A stretch of 30,647 nt of DNA. Origin: Paulinella micropora (Eukaryota; Cercozoa; Imbricatea; Euglyphida). The stretch's first letter is position 1, and each line of letters opens with the position of its first letter. Made by a program: the position numbers and the translations under genes. Under the pieces are notes generated by a model. That model worked only from the letters and a program-made list of their open reading frames with translations, did no database searches and was not told the origin of the DNA. The stretch lies in assembly GCA_009731375.1 (NCBI GenBank), contig BJOX01000259.1:25040-55686 (forward strand), in the 5' to 3' direction. Shown in pieces: positions 18,602 through 27,092 of the stretch.

Positions 18602-19200
18602 TCATAGGATTGTTCGACAATAGCTATGTTCGGTCGCTGCGGGGACGAGAGAAGAGTACCAAGAAAAGATGGCATAGGCAATGAACGATTTACTGGCTCA
18701 CTTGTTCTACCTGCGAGTAGGGTCGACAAAGGTTGCACCATGGGGCGGGGTGGAGCGGGAGTAGCAGCCCGAGCCATGCGTCCAGTACGCATGAACGAAG
18801 CATCCGGGGACGGAAAAGGCATGTTGGGTATCTGGGGCATGAAGGGTGGAATGGGCTGACGAAGTGTCGGTGCAATCGCAGCTGCTGGAGCTGAAGGCAG
18901 TATTGGAGTTGACGGGGTCGTTGTAGCTGTTCTGGGAGTCGAAAACGTTGAAGGGTGGATCGGGTGGATTGTTGTCGAAGAAGAGCTTCCAGCGGGGTGC
19001 AAAGTGGTTGGACCAGTCAGACTCGGTGGGGGAATGGATGTGGCACCAACGTCTGTACCCGACGGGGCAGCGACCGGTAATGATCCAGCCAGAATCAGAT
19101 TGGCAACATCATCCCTGTAGAAGTCTTCCATAACTACTACCCGGTTACTGCCTCCACTGCTGGTGCTACTGCCAGAGATCCAGTAGGTCCCAAGTACTGG
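18590..19200 (-). CDS. Pro/Ser/Thr-rich Gag leader
   Basis: Open from about 19,200, reading VLGTYWISGSSTSSGGSNRV, through Met at 19,131 (MEDFYRDDVANLILAGSLPV), then a long Pro/Thr/Ser-rich segment and MPSFLGTLLSSPQRPNIAIV. Near 18,600 coding sense passes to the capsid frame; beyond that this frame becomes Arg/His/Lys-rich and is a shadow. Upstream, the frame of the exon at 19,139-19,651 joins it near 19,190. The function is unknown; disordered matrix-like leaders are common in Gag proteins. Confidence 0.5.
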
Positions 19201-19651
19201 GCATAGACTTCAGTGTCTGTCCAATCGGGGTTACGAAAAAGGTCTAGGCTAGCTTGAGGGGCGATCGGGACCTGAGGTAGCGATGTGCCCTTGTTCTTAT
19301 GGTTCTTTCGCAACAGATCGCGTTCATCGCTCACGTAACTGGTCAATAAATCGTAGATAAATTGGATAGTCTGAGTGCGAGAGAGGTTGGAGTGAAGGCG
19401 AGTAGTCTTCCCAGCCTTGATTTCCTCTTGAAACTTCTTGTCGGTGCGTAGGGTATCTGGACGGGAGCCCAGGATGGGGTAGGGGTCTGAGCATCGTCGC
19501 TTGTGTTCGTTGTACTTGGAAACTGGGTCGTCGTAACGTGACTGGTTCCACATGTAGATGTACCAGGAGCAAGCCAGAACGTAGAGCAGTAGCTGAAGTG
19601 GTCGGTGTGCAGTGGAGTAGGTGTTCTCCACTCTGTAGGTAGGGGGTGACC
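19139..19651 (-). CDS. Exon leading into the Gag-like leader
   Basis: Begins at a strong acceptor, GGTTTTGTCGTTTTAG|GGTC (AG at 19,653-19,652). Protein-like sequence follows: SPPTYRVENTYSTAHRPLQL, LACSWYIYMWNQSRYDDPVS, KKFQEEIKAGKTTRLHSNLS, then FIYDLLTSYVSDERDLLRKN and NPDWTDTEVYAQ. It stops at a TAG six bases before the Met at 19,131, but another frame carries natural sequence over the last ~60 bases into that Met, so one indel near 19,190 probably splits a single reading frame. The first codon is completed by the single base left at the end of the exon at 20,664-20,730. No domain is recognised. Confidence 0.55.
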
Positions 19652-19907
19652 CTAAAACGACAAAACCAGACACATACTGTATTGTTTGACTGCATAGTGT
19701 GTATGAGGGCAGAGGAGGGCCACAAGAATAGTAGTAGTAGTAGTAGTAGTAGTAGAAGTAGAAGTAGTATTAGAAGTAGTAGTAATAGCGGTAACAGTAG
19801 AAGTAGAAGAAAAAGTAGTTGTAGTAGTAGTAGGAGGAGGAGAAGGAGTAGTAGTAGTAGTAGTAGTAGTAATAGAAGTGATATTAGTAAAAGTAGTAGA
19901 AGTAGAA

Positions 19908-19938
<31 letters not shown>

Positions 19939-20215
19939 ATATATGATATATGATATATGATATATGATACATGATATATGATATATGATATATGATATAT
20001 GATATATGATATATGATATATGAGATATGATATATGATAAAAGATAAAAGATATATGATATATGATACATGATATATGGTATGAGATATATGATAAAAGA
20101 TATATGATATAAAATATATGATATATGATATGTGATATATGATATAAGATATATTATATAAAAAATATGATATAAGATAAAAGAAATATGATATAACATA
20201 TATGAAATAAGAGGT

Positions 20216-20260
<45 letters not shown>

Positions 20261-20274
20261 CAGTGGTAGTAGTG

Positions 20275-20348
<74 letters not shown>

Positions 20349-20498
20349 AGGAAGGGAGGAAGGAAGGAAGGAAGGAAGGAAGGAAGAAGGAAGGAAGGAA
20401 GGAAGGAGGAAAGGGACGGAAGGAGGAAAGGGATGGAAGGAGGAAAGGGACGGAAGGAGGAAAGGGACGGAAGGAGGAAAGGGACGGAAGGAAGGGAG

Positions 20499-20546
<48 letters not shown>

Positions 20547-20663
20547 AAAGTAGTAAAAGTAGTAATGAGCGAATGAGTGAAGTATTGAGTGAATGAGTGA
20601 ATGAGTGAATGAGTGAATGAGTGAGTGAATGAATGAATGAGAGAGAGAGAGAGAGATAGAGAC
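19652..20663 (-). repeat. Microsatellite-filled intron: (TAG)n, (GATATAT)n, (GGAA)n
   Basis: A 1,012-base interval between a donor (20,663) and an acceptor (19,652) on the minus strand. It contains plus-strand TAG arrays (19,730-19,935; 20,218-20,344; 20,500-20,565), an ATATATG heptamer array (19,938-20,215), a GGAAGGAA/GGAAAGGGAC minisatellite (20,345-20,500) and GAAT/GA repeats. Long Leu/Thr/Ser/Tyr reading frames here are repeat translations. Confidence 0.75.
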
Positions 20664-20730
20664 CTGATGCCGCGGTGCAAAATAACTCGTTCTCCAGGCA
20701 TGGCTCGGCAACCACGCGTAGGGTACAGTT
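20664..20730 (-). CDS. 67-nt exon upstream of the Gag-like leader
   Basis: Bounded by GCTAAGCAG|AACTGT (AG at 20,732-20,731) and ATCAG|GTCTCT (GT at 20,663-20,662). Reading NCTLRVVAEPCLENELFCTA then AS leaves one base, and the next exon at 19,651 completes a Gly in the frame that continues as SPPTYRVEN. A second frame is also open (LYPTRGCRAMPGERVILHRG) and is the one that fits in phase with the exon at 20,792-21,002, so one of the two junctions has an off-by-one problem. Confidence 0.5.
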
Positions 20731-20791
20731 CTGCTTAGCATACACAAACATGCACCTTTCAATTACCATGCAAGCACATAATATGCTTTAC

Positions 20792-21002
20792 CTCGCTCGA
20801 CAAAAGCGCATTCATCAACAAAGAGAGCTTGCTGTCTGGGAACTGTGGGGATGTACGAAAGGTATGCAAACATGGTCATGGCATTCGCGCCTGTATATTT
20901 GTTGATGCTGGTCACGCTTGCCGTCTTCAAGGTGAGCCCCAGATCTTTCTTTCGCAAGCGTTGTAGTCTTCTCCTCGCCGCCCCATCTCGACCTCCTCTC
21001 AT
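20792..21002 (-). CDS. 211-nt exon, minus strand
   Basis: The acceptor is TTTGCTTTGTTGTGCAG (AG at 21,004-21,003) and the donor CGAG|GTAAAG (GT at 20,791-20,790). It reads MRGGRDGAARRRLQRLRKKD, then LTLKTASVTSINKYTGANAM, TMFAYLSYIPTVPRQQALFV and DECAFVER. It starts at a codon boundary, as does the end of the upstream exon at 21,080. The plus strand also has an open frame here with a GTGAGC donor-like site near 20,932, but lacks a matching acceptor. No family is recognised. Confidence 0.55.
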
Positions 21003-21079
21003 CTGCACAACAAAGCAAACAGTTTTCATGTGTGCCTGCACATGTTAACGCTTGGAGTGAGTGAATGTCTATGATATAC

Positions 21080-21293
21080 CCAAGTCCATCCAAGCTGTAA
21101 CAGCATTGCCTGTACTTGCTGATCGGTCCAGCTTGGATATTTCTTCCAGATATCAAAGCAGGAATATTGGAGAGCAAGCCCCTGATCACCAGGCTTGCTC
21201 TGGTGATCAGGGACAGACCCTGGTCCCCATGTCGGTGGGGGTAAAGACCCTGGGATTTCCTGAGCCAGTACCGTGCTTTCCAATAAGTCACCC
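21080..21293 (-). CDS. Upstream exon containing a 13-bp hairpin
   Basis: The open frame reads GDLLESTVLAQEIPGSLPPP, PGSVPDHQSKPGDQGLALQY and SCFDIWKKYPSWTDQQVQAM, ending LLQLGWTW at a donor, ACTTGG|GTATAT (GT at 21,079-21,078). The next exon starts 77 bases on at a codon boundary. The 5' limit is chosen at ATGTCTGTAG just before GGGGTGAC, but an earlier AG (TTTCATCCAG) is possible. A perfect inverted repeat lies inside the exon. No known family is recognised. Confidence 0.45.
21180..21212. other. Perfect 13-bp inverted repeat (hairpin)
   Basis: CCCTGATCACCAG (21,180-21,192) and CTGGTGATCAGGG (21,200-21,212) are exact reverse complements around the 7-base loop GCTTGCT. AGCAAGC upstream (21,173) also complements the loop. 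It lies inside a predicted exon, so it would form a stem in the transcript. Confidence 0.85.
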
Positions 21294-21384
21294 CCTACAG
21301 ACATGCTACTGGATGAAATTGCATACATACCTACTACCTACCTACATACATACATACATACATACATGTTCGTTGTTGTTGCTG

Positions 21385-21438
21385 TTGTTGTTGTTGTAGT
21401 AGTAGTAGTAATAATAGTAGTAGTAATAGTAGTAGTAA

Positions 21439-21529
<91 letters not shown>

Positions 21530-21540
21530 GTGAGAGAGAT

Positions 21541-21572
<32 letters not shown>

Positions 21573-21574
21573 GT

Positions 21575-21623
<49 letters not shown>

Positions 21624-21722
21624 AGAGAGAGACAAAGAATGTGTGTGTGTGTGAGAGAGAGAGATAGATAGATAGATAGATAGATAAGATAGATAGATAA
21701 GATAGATAGATAAGATAGATAA

Positions 21723-21762
<40 letters not shown>

Positions 21763-21854
21763 GTACATAGGTAGAGAGAGAGAAACAGAGATAGATAGAC
21801 AGATAAGTAGATAAATAGATAGATAGATAGATAGATAGGTAGGTAGAGAGAGAG

Positions 21855-21887
<33 letters not shown>

Positions 21888-21912
21888 TATAGATAGGTAG
21901 GTAGGTAGGTAG

Positions 21913-21947
<35 letters not shown>

Positions 21948-22074
21948 AGACAAAGAGTGTGTGTGTGTGTGTGAGAGAGAGAGGGAGAGTGAGAGATAGA
22001 GAGAGATAGAGAGATAGATAGATAGATAGATAGATAGATAAGATAGATAAGATGGATAGATAAGATGGATAGAT

Positions 22075-22107
<33 letters not shown>

Positions 22108-22261
22108 GGATAGATGGATAGGTACATAGGTAGGTAGGTAGAGAGAGAGATAGATAGATAGATAGATAGATAGATAGGTAGATAGGTAGGTAGGTAGAGA
22201 GAGAGATAGATAGATAGATAGATAGATAGATAGGTACATAGGTAGGTAGAGAGAGACAGAC

Positions 22262-22306
<45 letters not shown>

Positions 22307-22420
22307 GATAGATAGATAGAGAGATAGATAGAGAGAGAGAGCGAGATAGATAGATAGATAGATAGATATATAGATAGATAGATAGAGAGAGAGAGATAGA
22401 TAGAGAGAGAGGGGGGGAGG
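21385..22420. repeat. TAG array then 930-bp TAGA/GAGA array
   Basis: Plus-strand TAGTAG (21,390-21,488) passes into TAGA tetranucleotides with blocks of GAGA, TAGG, TAAGA and GTGTGT up to 22,420. A block of GAGA-AAGA-GTGTGT followed by TAGA-TAAGA and GGTACATAGGTAG recurs (about 21,570-21,780 and 21,910-22,140), so the array has a higher-order period of about 350 bp. Confidence 0.85.
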
Positions 22421-22720
22421 CCGCCACACATACGTTTTACGACTACGTATACAGCTTTACAATTACATATACCCATAACATACATAATAATAATATATAT
22501 CACCGCGCAATATATCTAAGCAAAAATATTAATTTTAATAACTATAATACAATATTAATACTGAGCCGCTGAATACTAATTTTAATATTAACATCTTCCT
22601 TAATACGCTCAACTGAATAACTAGGTTTCCACCTTTGATAAAGGTATAACTTACTAGCTATACTTTTCACGTGGACGTTCCCTGAGTCCAATTGTAAAAA
22701 AATTGTTCTCTCAATAGAAG
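22421..22720. other. AT-rich unique sequence, no gene seen
   Basis: Scattered TTAATATTAA-type motifs and stops in all frames. Confidence 0.5.
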
Positions 22721-22741
22721 TGAAGAAGAAGAAGAAGAAGA

Positions 22742-22784
<43 letters not shown>

Positions 22785-22915
22785 GAGCTAGCGAGCATGC
22801 AAGCGAGCGAGCAAGCAAACAAGCAAGCAAGTTAGCAAGCAAACAAGAGTACTAGCAAGCAAGCAAGCAAGCAAGCAAGCAAGAGCGAGCAAGCAAGCAA
22901 GCAAGCAAGCGCAAG
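22721..22915 (+). repeat. (GAA)n, (GA)n and (GCAA)n tracts
   Basis: Three adjacent simple repeats; GCAA units run from about 22,800 to 22,912. Confidence 0.85.
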
Positions 22916-23570
22916 CGGCATATACGTGATTTTTTTGGTCCGAGGTGGACATAACTTCTTATCGGGGAATTTTTTGTTTTTTCGGACATTTACACGCCCG
23001 TTAAATGCCCAAAATTTCCTGAACAAATTTGTCCTGACATGTAATTAGGACTCAAGGACGTGAAAAATGAAGTGCAAAACGGACACGCGGAAAAAAACTT
23101 TTAACCTAAAAAGGGACAGAATTAACCGAAAACTGTATTCTAGGTATTGTGATCATGATCATGAGTACGCGTTTCCAAGAATTATTAAATACTCGAAATA
23201 TAACTCTAGTAATTATAACTAGCTCGAGAGACGAGAGACGAGAGAGAGAGAGAGAGAGCTAGAGAGGAGAGAGAGAGAGAGAGGAGTAGTAACATACGTA
23301 CATACATACATATATACATACACACATACATACATACTGACATACATACATACATTTACAAATTAAAGTAGCTTCAAAATCGCTAAATTGCTCCCTACTT
23401 CATTACCAGCTCTCGTGCTGCTACAGCTGGTCCTCTTTCCTCTGCTGCACGAGCCAGCTGCAACCGCATCCGTGTTGCATCTATTTGGACCAAAGACATT
23501 TTAGGCAAGGAAAATTTCCAAATTCTAAGAGAGACAGAAGCGCCCAAGCAAAAAAAACTCGCGCGATGAT
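22916..23570. other. Mostly unique sequence with short GA and CATA repeats
   Basis: No exon with acceptable splice sites was found. GA and CATA tracts lie at 23,235-23,355. Weak minus frames at 22,960-23,026 and 23,395-23,595 have no recognisable content. Confidence 0.4.
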
Positions 23571-23850
23571 AGGTTTGGGTCAGAATTCTAGTCACTGAAC
23601 TTCAAGGGTACAGAAAGGGAAGACAACAAATGCAAGCCTGTCATAGAAGACAAGACAAACACAATAGAACACAGGACAAACACAATGTACAACGTTGCAA
23701 AGAGGAATTGGGGTTTGGGTCAGAATTCTAGTCATTGAACTTCAAGGGTACAGAAAGGAAACACAAAAAATGCAAGCCTATCATAGAAGACAAGACAAAC
23801 ACAATAGAACACAAGACAAGCACAATATACAACGTTGCAAAGAGGAATTG
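23571..23850 (+). repeat. Tandem duplication, period 140 bp
   Basis: GTTTGGGTCAGAATTCTAGT begins both copies (23,573 and 23,713), and each ends AACGTTGCAAAGAGGAATTG (to 23,710 and 23,850). The copies differ at about a dozen positions, so the duplication is real rather than an exact assembly echo. Confidence 0.9.
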
Positions 23851-24078
23851 TTTCTGATCATGACAGCTATCGAAAACACAAAAAGCCATGAAACTTGCGT
23901 TTGTAAGCGCGCGTATACGGTAGCGATTCGTTGCCTACCGTACCTTCTGATCTACCTCAAAACTGACAAACTTTCGTTCCCTACAAGTGAATCACTGCTA
24001 GCTATGGCTACTCTGTCACCAAGCAAGAACCATACCCTGGATTTCAAGGCAGGCCTGGCGGGACAACTGCTGGAATTG
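23851..24078 (+). CDS. Possible exon upstream of the charged-protein gene
   Basis: A single open frame reads MTAIENTKSHETCVCKRAYT, then RCLPYLLIYLKTDKLSFPTS and SPSKNHTLDFKAGLAGQLLE, in unique sequence just after the duplication. Candidate boundaries are GACAG (~23,865) and a GT at GGGTACAC near 24,080. Phase with the next exon cannot be tested because that exon's 5' end is uncertain. Confidence 0.3.
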
Positions 24079-24133
24079 GGTACACTGTTGAACTTCTTCT
24101 CTCCCCCCCTGGAAAAAAAATCCCCTCCCTCCT

Positions 24134-24210
24134 GCGATGTTTTGCCTCAATCCTTGTGATGTTTTGCCTCAATCCTGTGATGTTTTGCCTCAATCCTGTA
24201 TGGTTTTGCC
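24134..24210 (+). repeat. 22-bp tandem repeat, ~3.5 copies
   Basis: The unit GATGTTTTGCCTCAATCC plus TGT or TTGT is repeated with small length changes, ending in a diverged TATGGTTTTGCC. Confidence 0.85.
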
Positions 24211-24460
24211 ATTCCCCAACAAATTTGTGCGCAATGTGTGAATGACTTAGCCAAGGATCCCTTGGTAGCGTCCAAGACTCCCACAAGCGAAGGGGTGGCG
24301 GAGTGGTTGAATGATCACGTAGACGCAAACGCTCTGAGGGATGAAGCCTACAACATCAAGAAACAGATTAACCGCAAAAAGGTGGCACTCATCAAGGCGC
24401 GAAAGAAGCTGGAAAAAGTCGTTCGACTAAATGCAAAAGGCAGAAACAAGCCTGATGGAG
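24185..24460 (+). CDS. Exon 1 (earliest supported) of a charged helical protein
   Basis: The frame is open from 24,181. Convincing protein begins near CAQCVNDLAKDPLVASKTP and continues EGVAEWLNDHVDANALRDEA, YNIKKQINRKKVALIKARKK and LEKVVRLNAKGRNKPDG, a Lys/Arg-rich helix that could form a coiled coil. The donor is GGAG|GTATAT (GT at 24,461), leaving one base of a codon. The intron that follows is (TA)n, (GA)n and GGGA repeat. The exon at 24,651 starts with the two bases that complete an Ala. The 5' boundary is unknown because no clear acceptor or Kozak start is seen. Confidence 0.6.
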
Positions 24461-24536
24461 GTATATATATATGTATATATATATACCACGCCTCCTGTTG
24501 TGAGAGTGAGAGTGTGAGAGAGAAGAGAGAGAAGAT

Positions 24537-24576
<40 letters not shown>

Positions 24577-24650
24577 AGAGAGAGAGAGAGTCTCAGAGAG
24601 AGAGAGAGAGAGAGACTTAAGAGAGAAATGATTGTTTGACGACCCGGAAG

Positions 24651-24802
24651 CAAACTTCAAAACAATTGCCTGCAACAGCAAGAAGGAGTATGTGGCACGC
24701 GAGAGGGTGGGAGAACTGGAGCTCGAAGCACTTGCTGGGGACGCTGTCAACGTTTTGTGTGCCTACGTGGAGGTGCAGCGCAACAAGGAGAAACTCAAAA
24801 GG
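24651..24802 (+). CDS. Exon 2 of the charged helical protein
   Basis: It follows CCCGGAAG (AG at 24,649-24,650); the preceding intron is purine-rich and has no pyrimidine tract, so this acceptor is chosen by phase and by a TGA at 24,629 that closes the frame earlier. It reads NFKTIACNSKKEYVARERVG, ELELEALAGDAVNVLCAYVE and VQRNKEKLKR, and ends at AAAAGG|GTTATA with a complete codon. The next exon begins at a codon boundary, as required. Confidence 0.6.
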
Positions 24803-24805
24803 GTT

Positions 24806-24859
<54 letters not shown>

Positions 24860-24886
24860 GTCTCTCTCTCTAGTCTCTCTCTCTCT

Positions 24887-24931
<45 letters not shown>

Positions 24932-24974
24932 GTAGGGGCTACATATACACAGATTCAAACTCACACACATACAG
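24803..24974 (+). repeat. Intron made of (CT)n
   Basis: A 172-base intron, nearly all CT dinucleotides with two or three TAGTCT interruptions, ending CACACACATACAG. Confidence 0.75.
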
Positions 24975-25068
24975 GATTCAAAAAGTATAGAGAGCCTTCA
25001 GCCTTCAAAGTTCAGCAACGCACTGATCAAGAAAGCTAACGAATTCCTCCGGCTGAAATTAGGAGACG
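24975..25068 (+). CDS. Exon 3 of the charged helical protein
   Basis: It begins after CATACAG and reads DSKSIESLQPSKFSNALIKK then ANEFLRLKLGD, ending at GAGACG|GTCTCT. One base is left over; the exon at 25,202 completes a Gly and continues in an open frame, which supports both boundaries. Confidence 0.65.
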
Positions 25069-25201
25069 GTCTCTTTATCTTCCTCCTTTTACATTTCTAG
25101 TGACATACTTTGTTGTCAATATATGTATGTTCCTGCATGCTGTCTATGAGTATGTTTTGTTTATCAATGTATGCATGTAAATTTTAGGTAATAATATGCA
25201 G

Positions 25202-25362
25202 GCGCAGCATCTACGTGGACGGCTGAAGGGACAAAAATCAAGCTTGATCCAGACGAGGGCCAGCAAATCTGGAAGTCTGCCTTCGAAATACGGCGTGAAG
25301 AAAAAGAAAAGGAAGAGGCGGCTGAGGCTGGTCAGCCACGACGTGGCAAGAATAGAAGCATG
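25202..25362 (+). CDS. Exon 4 of the charged helical protein
   Basis: The acceptor is ATAATATGCAG (AG at 25,200-25,201). It reads AASTWTAEGTKIKLDPDEGQ, then QIWKSAFEIRREEKEKEEAA and EAGQPRRGKNRSM, ending at CATG|GTATAC with a complete codon. The composition moves from globular to a Glu/Lys helix with a basic end. The following intron is TTTG- and TTTGCTG-rich and runs into a 432-N gap, so the next exon's start is hidden. Confidence 0.65.
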
Positions 25363-25666
25363 GTATACGTAAATGCAATTCTATACATACATGTGCTGTT
25401 CTGTGTTTGTTTTGTTGTTTTGTTTGTTTATTGTTTGTTGTTTGCTGTTTGCTGTTTGCTGTTTGCTGTTTGCTGTTTGTTGTTTGTTGGTTTGTTGTTG
25501 GTTTGTTGTTGTTTGTGGTTTGTTGGTTGTTTGTTGTTGTTTGTTGTTGTTTTCGTTGTTTGTTGTTGTTTGTTGTTGTTTAATTTGTTGTTGTTCAATT
25601 TATTGTTGTTTGTTTATTTTTCTTTTGTTTTGTTTGGTTTTTTTTTCGGGGGGGGGGGTAGGGGGG
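25363..25666 (+). repeat. Intron with TTTGCTG and TTG repeats ending in poly-G
   Basis: TTTGCTG heptamers (25,440-25,480), TTTGTTG units, then a poly-G run before the gap. Long Cys/Val/Leu reading frames here are repeat translations. Confidence 0.75.
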
Positions 25667-26098
25667 NNNNNNNNNNNNNNNNNNNNNNNNNNNNNNNNNN
25701 NNNNNNNNNNNNNNNNNNNNNNNNNNNNNNNNNNNNNNNNNNNNNNNNNNNNNNNNNNNNNNNNNNNNNNNNNNNNNNNNNNNNNNNNNNNNNNNNNNNN
25801 NNNNNNNNNNNNNNNNNNNNNNNNNNNNNNNNNNNNNNNNNNNNNNNNNNNNNNNNNNNNNNNNNNNNNNNNNNNNNNNNNNNNNNNNNNNNNNNNNNNN
25901 NNNNNNNNNNNNNNNNNNNNNNNNNNNNNNNNNNNNNNNNNNNNNNNNNNNNNNNNNNNNNNNNNNNNNNNNNNNNNNNNNNNNNNNNNNNNNNNNNNNN
26001 NNNNNNNNNNNNNNNNNNNNNNNNNNNNNNNNNNNNNNNNNNNNNNNNNNNNNNNNNNNNNNNNNNNNNNNNNNNNNNNNNNNNNNNNNNNNNNNNNN
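25667..26098. other. Assembly gap (432 N)
   Basis: Directly follows GGGGGGGGGGTAGGGGGG. It hides the 5' part of exon 5 of the plus-strand gene. Confidence 0.95.
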
Positions 26099-26441
26099 AA
26101 AGCATATTGGCAATACTACTGTTGGCACTGCTACTGCTACTACTACTACTGCGGTGGCCCAGCCATCCGTACCTGTCAAGGTGCAAAAGCCTGTTGCAGC
26201 TACTGCAACTGTGGCCCGACCATCCGTACCAAGTGTCAAGGTGGAACAGCCTATTGCTACTGCTGCCATTGCTACTGTTTTACTACTACTGCTGAGGCCC
26301 AACCATCCGTACCAAGTGTGAAGGTGGAACAGCCTATTGCCACTGCTGCCACTGGTACTGTTACTACTACTACTGCTGAGGCCCGCGGCCGCTCATCCGT
26401 TCCAGTCAAGGGGCAACAGCCGACTGCTGCTGCTGCTGCTA

Positions 26442-26494
<53 letters not shown>

Positions 26495-26986
26495 GTGGGC
26501 CAGGCCCACCCATCCGTACCTGTCGTGCATGCGCAAGAGTCTACTGAGATCAAGATGGAACAGCATACTACGGAAGAGCCTCAAGACCTATTCACTAAAG
26601 CTTTGGAGTGGCAAAGTCTGTGTCGTAATCCCAACAAGCTGCAGGCAGTAAACACACAACTTCAAGAAATGGATCTACCCGCTCTAGGATTGCTTTGCGC
26701 CGCAGATTTTCGCTGTTATGGCTGGCCTGAGGTATTTTACGTTGGTAGGGTCATGGATGTGAAATTATGTGCCGAAAACGTGAGCAGCAAGAGCCAAGTT
26801 TCGATTCATATTTTTGGTGTAAGTGAGAAACGCGAAAGCAGCGCAAAGCCATGGTACGCTGAAGACTTGGCTTCGAAAAATTTTGCACCATACTGGGTGC
26901 TGAAGAAAAAGTTTCATCAGTCAAAGCTGCCAGGAGAAATAGTGGCATGGGAGTGTCCTGATGCTGAAAAGTACGAAAAATGCTAA
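26099..26986 (+). CDS. Exon 5: PSVP repeat region and C-terminal barrel-like domain
   Basis: Five imperfect repeats of the form A-x-PSVP-(S)-V-K-x-x-QP joined by Ala/Thr runs occupy 26,155-26,520. The first two are in one frame and the rest in another, because GTTTTACT at 26,277 is one base short of the equivalent GTTACTACT in the next repeat. After a poly-Thr run comes MEQHTTEEPQDLFTKALEWQ, then LPALGLLCAADFRCYGWPEV, FYVGRVMDVKLCAENVSSKS and QVSIHIFGVSEKRESSAKPW, ending PYWVLKKKFHQSKLPGEIVA. The pattern W-P-x-x-x-Y-x-G-x-V ... V-x-I-x-x-FG ... PW is reminiscent of Tudor/PWWP-type chromatin-reader barrels, which is only a suggestion. It stops at TAA (26,984). Confidence 0.6.
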
Positions 26987-27092
26987 GTTACTATTGAAGC
27001 GCAATTCGTCCTCATCGATTCGTTTACGCTGAACCAGGACAGCTAAATGAACAGCAAGGATAAGGCTGATTTGATCCAAAAACTCAAACAAG

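Larger units (their letters stand above)
9566..19651 (-). mobile_element. Defective Ty3/gypsy-like retroelement with a large unknown insert
   Basis: A minus-strand unit of about 10 kb with almost no microsatellites and continuous coding potential that hops between frames. In order: Pro/Ser/Thr-rich leader, Gag-like capsid, zinc motif and retropepsin-like domain, 4.6 kb of unrecognised modules, N-terminal edge of a reverse transcriptase, RNase H and connector, then a methyltransferase-like domain. The RNase H with its IEYSPGK connector is the strongest family evidence and is of the Ty3/gypsy kind. The reverse transcriptase core is deleted, no integrase was seen, and no flanking long terminal repeats could be recognised by eye, so it cannot move on its own as assembled. 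The limits given are those of coding signal, not of a mapped insertion. Confidence 0.65.

Noticed and set aside
21334-22503. Three overlapping minus-strand frames of 361-389 codons
   Set aside because: Translations of TATC/TCTC repeats; all three frames open together, composed of Leu/Ser/Ile/Tyr only.
23140-23170. GATCATGATCATGA palindrome as a regulatory site
   Set aside because: A two-unit GATCAT repeat is self-complementary by nature and is common in simple-repeat DNA.
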